Origin: Vibrio hepatarius
GTDB lineage: Bacteria; Pseudomonadota; Gammaproteobacteria; Enterobacterales; Vibrionaceae
Length of the DNA stretch: 64,000 nucleotides
Assembly: GCF_011806575.1 (NCBI RefSeq)
Contig: NZ_JAATOO010000002.1
Location: forward strand, 62,001 to 126,000
Reading direction: 5' to 3'
The first letter of the stretch is position 1. Each line of letters opens with the position of its first letter. The notes beneath the pieces were generated by a model. It was given only the letters and a program-made list of their open reading frames with translations. It did no database searches and was not told where the DNA came from. Position numbers and translations under genes: made by a program. Of this stretch, positions 35,802 to 45,425 are shown piece by piece.

Positions 35802-36797
35802 ATGAGTAAAGATTTTGGCCAACTACTGGTTGAAGGCAAGAACCTAGTTAAGGACTTCCCTATCAACAGTAACGCCTTAAACCAACCAATGATGCGCGCA
35901 ATCAACGACGTATCATTCAAAATGTACAAAAGCCGCGGACTTTCAGTGGTCGGTGAATCTGGTTCAGGTAAATCAACGACAGCCAAAATGATCGCCAAAA
36001 TGTACGCACCTACCGATGGAGTTATCGAGTACAAAGGACGCGACATTGAGACGATCAAATCACGCTCTGACCTGATGGCATACCGCGAAGGTGTGCAGAT
36101 GGTTTGGCAAGACCCGTTTGGCTCACTGAACCCAACGCACAACATCTTCCACCACATCGCTCGTCCACTTTTGATTCACAGAAAAGTATCGCCGGGCAAT
36201 AAGAAAGAGCTGGAAGAGCGCGTGTATGACCTATTGGAACAAGTAGGTCTGATCCCACCAAAAGAGACGGCACAGAAATTCCCTCACCAGCTTTCTGGTG
36301 GTCAGCGTCAACGCGTTAACCTAGCAAGAAACATTGCTGTCGGCGCAGAAGTGGTGCTGGCAGACGAACCGACGTCGATGCTAGACGTTTCGATTCGTGC
36401 TGGTGTTTTGAACCTGATGGAAGAAATGAAGTTTGAGAAAGAAATGTCTCTACTTTACATCACTCACGATATCGCAACCGCGCGCTACATCGCTGAAGAT
36501 CTTGCGGTTATGTACGTTGGTCACATGGTGGAATGGGGTGATACCGAAGAGATCATTCACGATCCTCAACACCCGTACACGCAATTATTGGTTTCAGCGG
36601 TACCGGATCCGAGTAAATCAATCCACGAAAAACTCAAAGGCAACAAAGGGGAGATCCCTCTCTGGACGCCGGAGTCACTAGGCTGTCCATTTGCAGGTCG
36701 ATGTGGGCACGCAACGGATAAATGTCGCGAGAAGCTACCTGAAGTCACTCAACTATCCGACAACCACTTTGTTCGTTGTTACTTATACGAAAACTAA
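35802..36797 (+). CDS. Chitin-oligosaccharide ABC transporter ATPase 2 (DppF/OppF-like)
   Basis: Second nucleotide-binding subunit. 331 residues. Walker A GESGSGKST, signature LSGGQRQR, Walker B VVLADEPTSMLD, H-loop YITHD, and the C-terminal Cys-containing segment GCPFAGRCGHATDKC. It completes the importer (one binding protein, two permeases, two ATPases). 41 bp after ATPase 1, with a clear GGAG site (CTGGAGACAATT) before the ATG. Confidence 0.92.
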   Translation: MSKDFGQLLVEGKNLVKDFPINSNALNQPMMRAINDVSFKMYKSRGLSVVGESGSGKSTTAKMIAKMYAPTDGVIEYKGRDIETIKSRSDLMAYREGVQMVWQDPFGSLNPTHNIFHHIARPLLIHRKVSPGNKKELEERVYDLLEQVGLIPPKETAQKFPHQLSGGQRQRVNLARNIAVGAEVVLADEPTSMLDVSIRAGVLNLMEEMKFEKEMSLLYITHDIATARYIAEDLAVMYVGHMVEWGDTEEIIHDPQHPYTQLLVSAVPDPSKSIHEKLKGNKGEIPLWTPESLGCPFAGRCGHATDKCREKLPEVTQLSDNHFVRCYLYEN

Positions 36798-36868
36798 TAA
36801 TAAACGAGCCAAGGGCCTACGCTCTTGGCTCCAACTGCACAATAGTTACCAGATTTTCGGAGTATTTG

Positions 36869-38590
36869 ATGCTGCTACTTACTAACCATCTTGGTTATGA
36901 ATCCCTTGGGCCAAAACAGGCTGTATTGATGACTAGCAAGCCACGCCTTTCTTCAACCACTGCGCTATTGGTATGTGCCGACAGCCATCAAACTGTTGCT
37001 AACTTTAGTATTGATTCTGGCACTAAGGTTGCAAACTGGCACCAAGGGAATTTTTTTCGCATTGATTTCTCTGAATTTAGCCAAATCGGCCAATTCTATC
37101 TGCGCGTAGATAATCTACGTTCAGAACCATTTAAAATTGAGCAAGGTTTGTTGCTCAAGCATACTTTGTCCGACGTTTTACACTACTTCAAATCGCAACG
37201 CTGTGGCGGCCGTTTCGATAAACAAGACCACAATGTTCCTTTGCTGGGAACCAACACAACCGCAGATGTTCACGGTGGCTGGTATGACGCCTCCGGTGAT
37301 GTGAGCAAATACCTCAGTCACTTATCTTATTCAAACTACCTCAACCCTCAGCAAACACCGATGGTTGTATGGAACATGCTCCGTAGTCTAGAAATAACCG
37401 CTAACAACGAACAAGTTCCACTGAACACCAAAGTCCGTTTAGCCGAAGAAGCGCTATACGGCGCAGATTTTTTAGTTCGCATGCAGAACGAACAAGGGTT
37501 CTTTTACATCACGGTGTTTGATAAATGGTCGAAAGACATCAAACAACGCGAAATCTGTGTGTTCGCTACTCAGGAAGGTCATAAGACCGACGACTTCCAA
37601 GCAGGTTTCAGACAAGGCGGTGGAGCTTCAATAGCGGCGTTGGCAGCGGCTGCGCGTCAGGATGAATGCGGCGACTACTCTCAAGAGCAGTATTTGCAAG
37701 CCGCCGAAAAAGGTTACTGGCATTTACGCGAGTTCAACCTTCAATATCTTAACGATGGTGAAGAGAACATCATCGACGAATACTGCGCATTACTCGCCAG
37801 TGTTGAACTGTTTAAAACGACCCAAAATCCCGATTACCTTGACGAGAGTCGTTACTGGGCAGACAAACTTCAATATCGTCAGCAAAATGACGAACAATTT
37901 GCTCATTTCTGGGCAGCAAATCTGGACGGATCGCGACCTTATTATCACGCGGCCGAAGCAGGTCTGCCCGTGATCGCTCTGTGTGCGTACTTAGACATCG
38001 AAACGGACGTCTCACTGTCGGCGGCAACTTTAAGCACGATTGAACAAGCCGTCAGTTTCGAACTAGAGATTACGCAAGCGGTAGACAATCCGTTTGGTTA
38101 TCCGCGCCAATACGTAAAAGGGGTGAATAGCGCCAAGCGTGATGCGTTTTTTGTCGCACAAGACAACGAAACGGGTTACTGGTGGCAAGGTGAAAACGCA
38201 CGCTTAGGTTCTTTAGCATCTATGGCGTTCATCGCCCTTCCATATATCAAAAACCAACAGCTACAACAGCAACTACTGTCGTACTCGCAAAACGCACTCA
38301 ACTGGATACTGGGTTTAAACCCCTACCACATGTGCATGCTCGATGGTCACGGTTATAACAACCCAGATTACCTCCCCCAGCTTGGTTTCTTTAACGCCAA
38401 AGGCGGGATTTGTAACGGTATTACGGCAGGCTTTGAAGACGAACAAGACATCGCATTCAACCCTGCGGGACAAAAAGACGACATGCTACAAAATTGGCGC
38501 TGGGGTGAACAATGGATCCCTCACGGCGCTTGGTATTTGTTAGCCATCGTCACGCAATTTAATCACTTTAACGAGCACAAGGATTACTAA
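36869..38590 (+). CDS. Family 9 glycoside hydrolase, probable exo-beta-D-glucosaminidase
   Basis: 573 residues from the ATG at 36869, with CGGAG upstream; the frame's longer N-terminal part overlaps ATPase 2 and is rejected. An N-terminal Ig-like domain (LLTNHLGYE) is followed by the (alpha/alpha)6 GH9 domain with the catalytic aspartates in GGWYDASGD (Asp140, Asp144) and an acidic residue at 523-525 (GFEDE). No signal peptide, so cytoplasmic. Often annotated endoglucanase, but the Photobacterium GH9 protein from the same operon type was characterised as exo-beta-D-glucosaminidase, which fits the glucosamine kinase encoded next. A role in partly deacetylated chitin oligomers is the most likely reading. 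Confidence 0.85.
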   Translation: MLLLTNHLGYESLGPKQAVLMTSKPRLSSTTALLVCADSHQTVANFSIDSGTKVANWHQGNFFRIDFSEFSQIGQFYLRVDNLRSEPFKIEQGLLLKHTLSDVLHYFKSQRCGGRFDKQDHNVPLLGTNTTADVHGGWYDASGDVSKYLSHLSYSNYLNPQQTPMVVWNMLRSLEITANNEQVPLNTKVRLAEEALYGADFLVRMQNEQGFFYITVFDKWSKDIKQREICVFATQEGHKTDDFQAGFRQGGGASIAALAAAARQDECGDYSQEQYLQAAEKGYWHLREFNLQYLNDGEENIIDEYCALLASVELFKTTQNPDYLDESRYWADKLQYRQQNDEQFAHFWAANLDGSRPYYHAAEAGLPVIALCAYLDIETDVSLSAATLSTIEQAVSFELEITQAVDNPFGYPRQYVKGVNSAKRDAFFVAQDNETGYWWQGENARLGSLASMAFIALPYIKNQQLQQQLLSYSQNALNWILGLNPYHMCMLDGHGYNNPDYLPQLGFFNAKGGICNGITAGFEDEQDIAFNPAGQKDDMLQNWRWGEQWIPHGAWYLLAIVTQFNHFNEHKDY

Positions 38591-38591
38591 C

Positions 38592-39467
38592 ATGACGCTT
38601 TATTATGTTGGCATTGACGGTGGTGGCACTTCTTGCCGTGCTCGCATTCGTGACGAGCAAGGCAATTTTATCGGTGAAGCGAAAAGCGGCAGTGCGAATA
38701 TTATGCTCGGCGCCGAGATCGCGATGGAGTCGATCCTAGATTCCATCACTCAAGCGGCCCAGCAAGGAGGCTTATCTGAGAAGCAGTTTGCCAAAATGCA
38801 CGTTGGTTTGGCGCTTGCTGGCGCGGAGCACAAGTCATCATGGCAGAAGTTTATGGCGCTCTCTCACCCATTTGCTTCTATCGTGTTAAATACCGATGCA
38901 TACGGTGCTTGCGTCGGCGCTCACAACGGTGACGATGGCGCGATTATGATCGCCGGAACGGGCTCTTGCGGGATCTACCTGCAAGGCAGTGAGCAACATA
39001 TCGTGGGTGGACGCGAGTTTCCAATCTCTGACCAAGGTGGCGGCGCTGTCATGGGGCTACGCCTAATCCAGCAAGTGTTATTGGCAGAAGATGGTATCGG
39101 TGAAAAGACCGCACTCGCCGAGCACGTGATGGCACATTTTGATAACGACGTCGACCAAATCGTTGAATGGTCAAAAACCGCTCTACCCCGTGACTACGGA
39201 CAATTTTCGCCAGCCATTTTTAAACATGCAGAGCAAGGCGACAGCTTGGCCATCGCGATGCTTAAACAAACTGCAGCTGACGTAGAAATGTTTCTTGTGG
39301 CACTCAACCGTAAAGGCGCTACGCGTATCTGCTTAATGGGTAGTATCGCAGAACGCATCAAAGCGTGGCTTTCGCCCCCAGTGCAAAGTTGGGTTGTGAC
39401 ACCTCAATTCGATGCTATCGAAGGTGCACTGATGTTTGCCGGCAAACCAGCGCACAATCTATATTGA
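38592..39467 (+). CDS. gspK: Glucosamine kinase (BadF/BadG-type ATPase fold)
   Basis: Phosphorylates glucosamine to GlcN-6-P in the cytosol. 291 residues. ASKHA-fold signatures: phosphate-1 loop GIDGGGTSCRARI at the N-terminus, phosphate-2 loop IMIAGTGSCGIY at about 117-128, and the adenosine-site segment RICLMGSIAERI. V. cholerae has a glucosamine-specific kinase, GspK, in the equivalent operon. One base separates it from the GH9 stop, so the two are tightly coupled, consistent with GH9 releasing glucosamine. Confidence 0.88.
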   Translation: MTLYYVGIDGGGTSCRARIRDEQGNFIGEAKSGSANIMLGAEIAMESILDSITQAAQQGGLSEKQFAKMHVGLALAGAEHKSSWQKFMALSHPFASIVLNTDAYGACVGAHNGDDGAIMIAGTGSCGIYLQGSEQHIVGGREFPISDQGGGAVMGLRLIQQVLLAEDGIGEKTALAEHVMAHFDNDVDQIVEWSKTALPRDYGQFSPAIFKHAEQGDSLAIAMLKQTAADVEMFLVALNRKGATRICLMGSIAERIKAWLSPPVQSWVVTPQFDAIEGALMFAGKPAHNLY

Positions 39468-39474
39468 GGGTTGA

Positions 39475-41388
39475 ATGATGAGCTTTCGTGTCGAACTCGC
39501 CGTCTTATCAGAGCACAAGCACTACTGTCGCTTTGGCTTAACCGTGCATAATTTAACCGATCAGGACCTCAACGATTGGCAACTGCAGTTTATTACTGAC
39601 CGTTATATCCAACCAGACAGCTTCACCAATGGCCACATCAAGCAAATTGGTAGTTTTTGTATGGTCACTCCAAGTAGCAATTTGTTGAGTGCTAACCAGC
39701 ACTATTACTGCGAATTCAGTATTGGTAATGCGCCACTGCGTTTTTATACCGACGGTCTAAAAGACGCCCTTATCCTCGCAGAAGGTAAAGCGATAACCAG
39801 CCCGATCACATTAACACCAATTGCCTTGGCGTCACCGTATCGAGAGCGCAGTGAACTTCCGGCTGTCGAAGCAAGCACTTTGCCACTGATCCCAATGCCA
39901 AATAAGCTTGAGCAGCGTGAAGGATTTTTCACGTTATCTCCATCTAGCCAAATCACGTTACAAGCTGCCTTAGCAGAAAAAGCCGCAACTTGGCTACAAC
40001 AAGAACTAAATCGATTGTTTGGCTTTACCAGCAAAGCGATCGGACAGAGCGACATTCTATTTCGCAATAACCCAACATTGGATGAAGGCGAGTATCAGCT
40101 TAGCGTTTCCAGTTCGGGAATACGTCTAGAGTCAGCGTCAAGCGTTGGTTTTGTCCACGCCAGCGCGACACTATTGCAATTGATCAAGTGCTCCGACAGC
40201 TCAGAGTTGCAAGTCCCGTACGTAAAAATCAGTGACAGTCCTCGATTTAAGTATCGTGGCATGATGCTCGACTGCGCACGCCATTTTCACCCGGTTGAAC
40301 GAGTCAAACGCCTCATCAACCAGTTGGCACATTACAAGTTCAATACCTTCCACTGGCATCTCACCGATGACGAAGGTTGGCGTTTAGAAATTAAAACCTT
40401 TCCGCAGCTCACCGATATTGGGGCGTACCGTGGTAGCGGAACACCATTAGAGCCTCAATATAGCCATCTCAACAGTGTTTATGGTGGTTTTTATTCGCAA
40501 GAGCAAGTCAGAGAAGTGATCGCCTTTGCTGAAGAGCGCGGCATTACCATCATTCCTGAAATTGATATTCCTGGTCACTGCCGCGCGGCGATTAAGTCGC
40601 TACCTGAACTGCTGCAAGACCCACAAGACGCCTCGCGATACCGCAGTATTCAGCACTACAACGACAATATTCTTTCACCTGCACTTCCGGGTACGTATGA
40701 GTTCCTCGATAAAGTGCTGGAAGAAGTGGCCGAACTGTTTCCGTCCAAATGGATACATATCGGTGCAGATGAAGTGCCTGACGGCGTTTGGATTGAAAGC
40801 CCAGCTTGTCAACAACTAATGGCGCAGCACGGTTACCAAACGGCAAAAGAGCTGCAAGGTCACTTGCTTCGCTACGCGGAACAAAAACTTCGCTCGCTTG
40901 GCAAACGTATGGTCGGCTGGGAAGAAGCTCAGCATGGTAACAAAGTCAGCAAAGATACGGTGATCTATTCATGGTTGAGTGAAGAAGCCGCGTTGAACTG
41001 CGCCAAACAGGGCTTTGACGTCATTCTTCAACCAGGCCAATCGACCTACCTCGATATGACCCAAGACTACGCGCCAGAAGAACCCGGGGTCGATTGGGCT
41101 GCCGTGATCCCATTGGAGAGCGCTTACCAATATGAGCCTTTAGCGGAAATCCCAGACAGTGACCCGATCCGTAAACGTATTCTCGGTATTCAGTGTGCTT
41201 TATGGAGTGAAATCGTCATTACTCAACAACGTATGGATTACATGATTTTTCCACGCTTAACTGCGATGGCAGAAGCATGCTGGACCGAAAAAACGCACCG
41301 TAACTGGGAAGATTATTTGTCTCGATTGAAAGGACACTTGCCATTCCTCGACAAGCAGAACATTCAATACAGACAACCTTGGAAATAA
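39475..41388 (+). CDS. Family 20 beta-N-acetylhexosaminidase, cytoplasmic
   Basis: Removes terminal GlcNAc from chitin oligosaccharides. 637 residues; the start has two ATGs in a row after GAGGG. An N-terminal beta domain (to about 130), a GH20b domain, and the catalytic barrel beginning KYRGMMLDCARHFHP. The catalytic pair is Asp432-Glu433 in HIGADEVPDG, acting with the substrate's N-acetyl group. No signal peptide is seen, so it acts after import and complements the phosphorylase encoded next. Confidence 0.93.
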   Translation: MMSFRVELAVLSEHKHYCRFGLTVHNLTDQDLNDWQLQFITDRYIQPDSFTNGHIKQIGSFCMVTPSSNLLSANQHYYCEFSIGNAPLRFYTDGLKDALILAEGKAITSPITLTPIALASPYRERSELPAVEASTLPLIPMPNKLEQREGFFTLSPSSQITLQAALAEKAATWLQQELNRLFGFTSKAIGQSDILFRNNPTLDEGEYQLSVSSSGIRLESASSVGFVHASATLLQLIKCSDSSELQVPYVKISDSPRFKYRGMMLDCARHFHPVERVKRLINQLAHYKFNTFHWHLTDDEGWRLEIKTFPQLTDIGAYRGSGTPLEPQYSHLNSVYGGFYSQEQVREVIAFAEERGITIIPEIDIPGHCRAAIKSLPELLQDPQDASRYRSIQHYNDNILSPALPGTYEFLDKVLEEVAELFPSKWIHIGADEVPDGVWIESPACQQLMAQHGYQTAKELQGHLLRYAEQKLRSLGKRMVGWEEAQHGNKVSKDTVIYSWLSEEAALNCAKQGFDVILQPGQSTYLDMTQDYAPEEPGVDWAAVIPLESAYQYEPLAEIPDSDPIRKRILGIQCALWSEIVITQQRMDYMIFPRLTAMAEACWTEKTHRNWEDYLSRLKGHLPFLDKQNIQYRQPWK

Positions 41389-41476
41389 CACGTGGCCAAT
41401 GAGCAACTTATTAAAGTTTTCACTAGCTTAAAAATTTTGGCTACCAATGTGGTAGCTTGGTAAAAAGGAAATTAAC

Positions 41477-43882
41477 ATGAAATACGGCTATTTCGATAAC
41501 GACAATCGTGAATACGTCATCACTCGCCCAGACGTTCCTGCGCCATGGACTAATTACTTAGGCACAGAAAAATTTTGTACTGTTATCTCCCACAACGCAG
41601 GGGGATACTCATTCTACAATTCTCCTGAATATAACCGTGTTACTAAGTTCCGACCAAACGCGACCTTTGACCGCCCGGGACATTATGTTTACCTGCGCGA
41701 TGACGAGACGGGTGACTACTGGTCAATCTCATGGCAACCGGTAGCGAAAAGCCTAGACGAAGCGAACTACGAAGTTCGTCACGGCTTGTCTTACTCTAAA
41801 TTCAAGTGTGAATACAGCGGTATCACCGCGACGAAAACGCTCTTCGTACCAAAAGGCGAAGATGCTGAGATTTGGGATGTGGTGATCAAAAACACCTCAG
41901 ACAAACCACGTACTATCAGTGCGTTCTCATTCGTTGAGTTCTCGTTCAGCCACATCCAGTCAGACAACCAAAACCACCAAATGTCTTTGTACTCGGCAGG
42001 CACTGCTTACAAAGATGGTGTGATTGAATACGACTTGTACTACAACACCAACGACTTCGAGGGCTTCTACTACCTAGCGTCCACATTCGACCCAGACTCA
42101 TACGATGGCCAACGCGACAGCTTCCTAGGCCTATACCGTGACGAAGCGAATCCTCTGGCAGTAGAACAAGGTAAGTGTTTCAACACCGCACAAACGTGTT
42201 ACAACCACTGTGGCTCACTGCACAAGCAATTTACTATTCAACCGGGTGAAGAAGTTCGTTTCGCTTACATCCTAGGTATCGGCAAAGGCAATGGCGAGCG
42301 TCTACGTGCGAAGTACCAAAACCTGGCAGAAGTAGATAACGCGTTTGCTGGCATCAAAGCACACTGGGATGAGCGTTGTGGCAAGTTCCAAGTGAAATCG
42401 CCAAACGAAGGGCTGGATACTATGATCAACGCTTGGACACTATACCAAGCGGAAACGTGTGTTGTTTGGTCTCGTTTTGCATCCTTCATCGAAGTCGGCG
42501 GGCGTACCGGTCTTGGTTACCGTGATACCGCACAGGACGCGATTTCAGTACCACATGCAAACCCAGCGATGACGCGTAAGCGCATTGTTGACCTACTGCG
42601 CGGCCAAGTGAAAGCGGGTTACGGTCTACACCTATTCGATCCAGATTGGTTCGACCCAGAAAAAGCTGACGTTAAACCATCTAAATCTCCAACCGTTGTT
42701 CCTACGCCTTCTGATGAAGACAAGATCCACGGCATCGAAGATACCTGTTCTGATGACCACTTGTGGTTAGTGCCAACGATCTGTAAGTACGTGATGGAAA
42801 CGGGTGAGCACAGCTTCTTCAACGAAGTGATCCCATACGCTGATGGTGGCGACGCAACGGTGTATGACCACATGAAAGCCGCACTAGACTTCTCGGCAGA
42901 ATACGTGGGTAAAACCGGTATCTGTAAAGGTCTGCGCGCAGACTGGAACGACTGTCTAAACCTAGGTGGTGGCGAATCATCAATGGTATCTTTCCTGCAC
43001 TTCTGGGCGCTGCAAGAGTTCATCGACCTAGCAAAATACCTAGGTAAAGACGCTGACGTTGAGAAATACACCGAGATGGCGGCAAATGTTCGCGAAGCGT
43101 GTGAAACTCATTTGTGGGATGACGAAGGCGGTTGGTACATCCGTGGTCTAACCAAAGATGGTGACAAGATCGGTACCGCGCAACAAAAAGAAGGTCGTGT
43201 ACACCTTGAGTCAAACACGCTGGCAGTTCTTTCTGGCGCGGTATCTCAAGAGCGTGGTGAGAAAGCGATGGACGCTGTTGATGAGAACCTGTTCTCTGAG
43301 TACGGCCTACACCTCAACTCCCCGTCGTTTGCAACACCAAATGACGATATCGGGTTCGTGACTCGCGTGTACCAAGGCGTAAAAGAGAACGGTGCAATCT
43401 TCTCTCATCCAAACCCTTGGGCATGGGTAGCGGAAGCGAAACTGGGTCGCGGTGACCGTGCGATGAAGTTCTACGACGCACTTAACCCATACAACCAAAA
43501 CGACATTATCGAGAAACGTATCGCAGAACCGTACTCATACGTGCAGTTCATCATGGGTCGTGACCATCAAGACCACGGTCGTGCAAACCACCCATGGTTA
43601 ACCGGTACATCAGGTTGGGCTTACTTTGCGGTGACGAACTTTATCTTGGGTGTTCGTACTGGTTTCGACGGCCTGACAATCGACCCATGTATTCCGACTA
43701 ACTGGCCTGGCTTTGAAGTGACTCGTCAATGGCTTGGCGCGACTTATAACATCAAGGTAGAGAACCCGAATTCCGTCAGCAAAGGCGTGAAATCTATCAC
43801 TATCAACGGTGAAGCAGTATCTGGCGCGGTGCCTGTACAAGCAGAAGGCAGTGTTAACGACGTTGTCGTTGTGCTTGGCTAA
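41477..43882 (+). CDS. chbP: N,N'-diacetylchitobiose phosphorylase (GH94)
   Basis: Splits (GlcNAc)2 with phosphate into GlcNAc-1-phosphate and GlcNAc, saving ATP. 801 residues, the same length as the V. proteolyticus enzyme. The catalytic acid is Asp492 in RADWNDCLN, the number I recall for that structure. An N-terminal beta-sandwich (about 1-270), a helical linker and the (alpha/alpha)6 domain (about 310-725) follow the GH94 plan. Codon use is strongly biased, as in cbp. AAAAGG ribosome site 7 nt before the ATG. Confidence 0.95.
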   Translation: MKYGYFDNDNREYVITRPDVPAPWTNYLGTEKFCTVISHNAGGYSFYNSPEYNRVTKFRPNATFDRPGHYVYLRDDETGDYWSISWQPVAKSLDEANYEVRHGLSYSKFKCEYSGITATKTLFVPKGEDAEIWDVVIKNTSDKPRTISAFSFVEFSFSHIQSDNQNHQMSLYSAGTAYKDGVIEYDLYYNTNDFEGFYYLASTFDPDSYDGQRDSFLGLYRDEANPLAVEQGKCFNTAQTCYNHCGSLHKQFTIQPGEEVRFAYILGIGKGNGERLRAKYQNLAEVDNAFAGIKAHWDERCGKFQVKSPNEGLDTMINAWTLYQAETCVVWSRFASFIEVGGRTGLGYRDTAQDAISVPHANPAMTRKRIVDLLRGQVKAGYGLHLFDPDWFDPEKADVKPSKSPTVVPTPSDEDKIHGIEDTCSDDHLWLVPTICKYVMETGEHSFFNEVIPYADGGDATVYDHMKAALDFSAEYVGKTGICKGLRADWNDCLNLGGGESSMVSFLHFWALQEFIDLAKYLGKDADVEKYTEMAANVREACETHLWDDEGGWYIRGLTKDGDKIGTAQQKEGRVHLESNTLAVLSGAVSQERGEKAMDAVDENLFSEYGLHLNSPSFATPNDDIGFVTRVYQGVKENGAIFSHPNPWAWVAEAKLGRGDRAMKFYDALNPYNQNDIIEKRIAEPYSYVQFIMGRDHQDHGRANHPWLTGTSGWAYFAVTNFILGVRTGFDGLTIDPCIPTNWPGFEVTRQWLGATYNIKVENPNSVSKGVKSITINGEAVSGAVPVQAEGSVNDVVVVLG

Positions 43883-43890
43883 TTAAGCGC

Positions 43891-43911
43891 GGAGCCTCCT
43901 CGTGAGGCTCC
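43891..43911 (+). other. Intercistronic hairpin after chbP
   Basis: GGAGCCTC / GAGGCTCC, 8-bp stem, 5-nt loop, no T-run. Probably protects the chbP message and is not a full terminator, because the mutase gene follows 24 bp later. Confidence 0.55.
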
Positions 43912-43935
43912 TGCTATGAATTAAGGATTATCAAT

Positions 43936-45348
43936 ATGATCAAATTCGGAACAGGCGGTTGGCGCGCATTTATTGGTGAGGAATTTACCAAAGATAACGT
44001 GCGCCTTGTCGCTCAAGCAGTAGCCAACATCATCAACGCTGAAAATGTTGCAAAAAACGGCTTTGTCATCGGTTATGACCGCCGCTTTTTATCTGATAAA
44101 GCCGGGCGTTGGTTTGCCGAAGTACTCGCAGCAAACGGCGTATCCGTCAGCTTTATCGACAAGTTTGTCCCAACACCGATTGTGATGTTCAAGGCAAAAG
44201 AGATGGGCTGCGCTTATTCGGCGTGTATTACCGCTTCCCACAACCCTGCTGATTATAACGGCGTCAAAATCTTCATCGAAGGTGGCCGTGATGCAGACGA
44301 AGTGATCACACAAAAAATTGAAGCACAAATTGCGGTATTGAGTGCTGAGAAAGTTCAAAGCGTCGACTTCGAACAAGCGGTAGAAGACAAGTTAATTGAA
44401 GTAATCAATCCAATGAACGAGTTCGTGGATTCCATCATTAACTTTATCGACATCGAAGCGATCAAAAAGGCCAACTTGCGCGTGTTGATCGACCCGATGT
44501 TTGGTGTGGCGAAGAATGCTCTGCAAACAGTGTTGATCAACGGTCGTTGTGATGTGGACGTGATCAACGATGGTAAAAACCCAGATTTTGGTGGCCTAAT
44601 GCCGTCACCTAGCGCTGCGACACTTTACCGTTTGATGCACCTCGTCTCAGAACAAGGTTACGACATTGGTATCGGTACCGATGGTGACGCGGACCGACTC
44701 GGTATCATCGACGAAAAAGGTCACTTTATCCATCCCAATGAAGTGCTGATCCTGTTGTACTACTACTTACTCGAGTACAAAGGCTGGTCTGGCTCTGTAG
44801 TGCGCAACATTGCTACTACCCACCTGTTGGACAAGATTGCAGAGGACCACGGTGAGAAGTGCTTTGAAGTACCAGTAGGCTTTAAGCATATCAGTTCGCA
44901 GATGGAAGCAGATGACTCGTTAATCGGCGGTGAAAGCTCGGGCGGTTTAACCATTCGTGGCCACATTAAAGGTAAAGATGGCGTATTTGCCTCAAGCCTA
45001 TTGGTGGAAATGATTTCAGTCACGGGTAAAAAGCTTTCTGAGCTACTGGACGAAATCTACGCCAAATACGGTTACGCTTACATGGCGGAAGGTGACTGCA
45101 AGTTCAAGCCTGCGCAGAAAGAGATCCTGCACAACCGCATTTACGTTGAGAAGCAACTCCCTGACTTTGAGTTTGAAATTGAAAAAGTCAGCTACGAAGA
45201 TGGTGCAAAAGTCTACTTCAAAAACGGTGGCTGGATCATCGCAAGATTCTCGGGAACCGAACCATTGCTGCGTATCTTTGCCGAAATGGCTGACAAAGAG
45301 ACCGCAGAACACGTGGTGCAGCAATTTAAGGACTTCTTACAACTGTAA
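43936..45348 (+). CDS. Phosphohexomutase, probable GlcNAc-1-P to GlcNAc-6-P mutase
   Basis: Alpha-D-phosphohexomutase superfamily. 470 residues in four domains: phosphoserine loop TASHNP with Ser101, metal loop GTDGDADR, sugar-binding loop GGESSGG, and phosphate-binding loop RFSGTEPLLRIF. Last gene of the operon, directly after chbP, so the likely substrate is the GlcNAc-1-phosphate that ChbP makes; GlcNAc-6-P can then be deacetylated by NagA. Family annotation is phosphoglucomutase/phosphomannomutase. The chitin role is inferred from position. Confidence 0.88.
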   Translation: MIKFGTGGWRAFIGEEFTKDNVRLVAQAVANIINAENVAKNGFVIGYDRRFLSDKAGRWFAEVLAANGVSVSFIDKFVPTPIVMFKAKEMGCAYSACITASHNPADYNGVKIFIEGGRDADEVITQKIEAQIAVLSAEKVQSVDFEQAVEDKLIEVINPMNEFVDSIINFIDIEAIKKANLRVLIDPMFGVAKNALQTVLINGRCDVDVINDGKNPDFGGLMPSPSAATLYRLMHLVSEQGYDIGIGTDGDADRLGIIDEKGHFIHPNEVLILLYYYLLEYKGWSGSVVRNIATTHLLDKIAEDHGEKCFEVPVGFKHISSQMEADDSLIGGESSGGLTIRGHIKGKDGVFASSLLVEMISVTGKKLSELLDEIYAKYGYAYMAEGDCKFKPAQKEILHNRIYVEKQLPDFEFEIEKVSYEDGAKVYFKNGGWIIARFSGTEPLLRIFAEMADKETAEHVVQQFKDFLQL

Positions 45349-45376
45349 CTCTCATCTGTTTATTAAACACAAAACA

Positions 45377-45401
45377 AAAGCCCAGCGTATCGCTGGGCTT
45401 T
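45377..45401. terminator. Terminator at the end of the chitin operon
   Basis: AAAGCCCAGCG / CGCTGGGCTTT, 11-bp stem, 3-nt loop. Symmetric, so it can also end fbpC on the other strand. Confidence 0.85.
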
Positions 45402-45425
45402 CTCTATTCGCAAAGGATGATTCGA

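Noticed and set aside
42619..43071. 150-codon open frame antisense to chbP
   Set aside because: Shadow of biased codons in a highly expressed gene; no motif or start signal.
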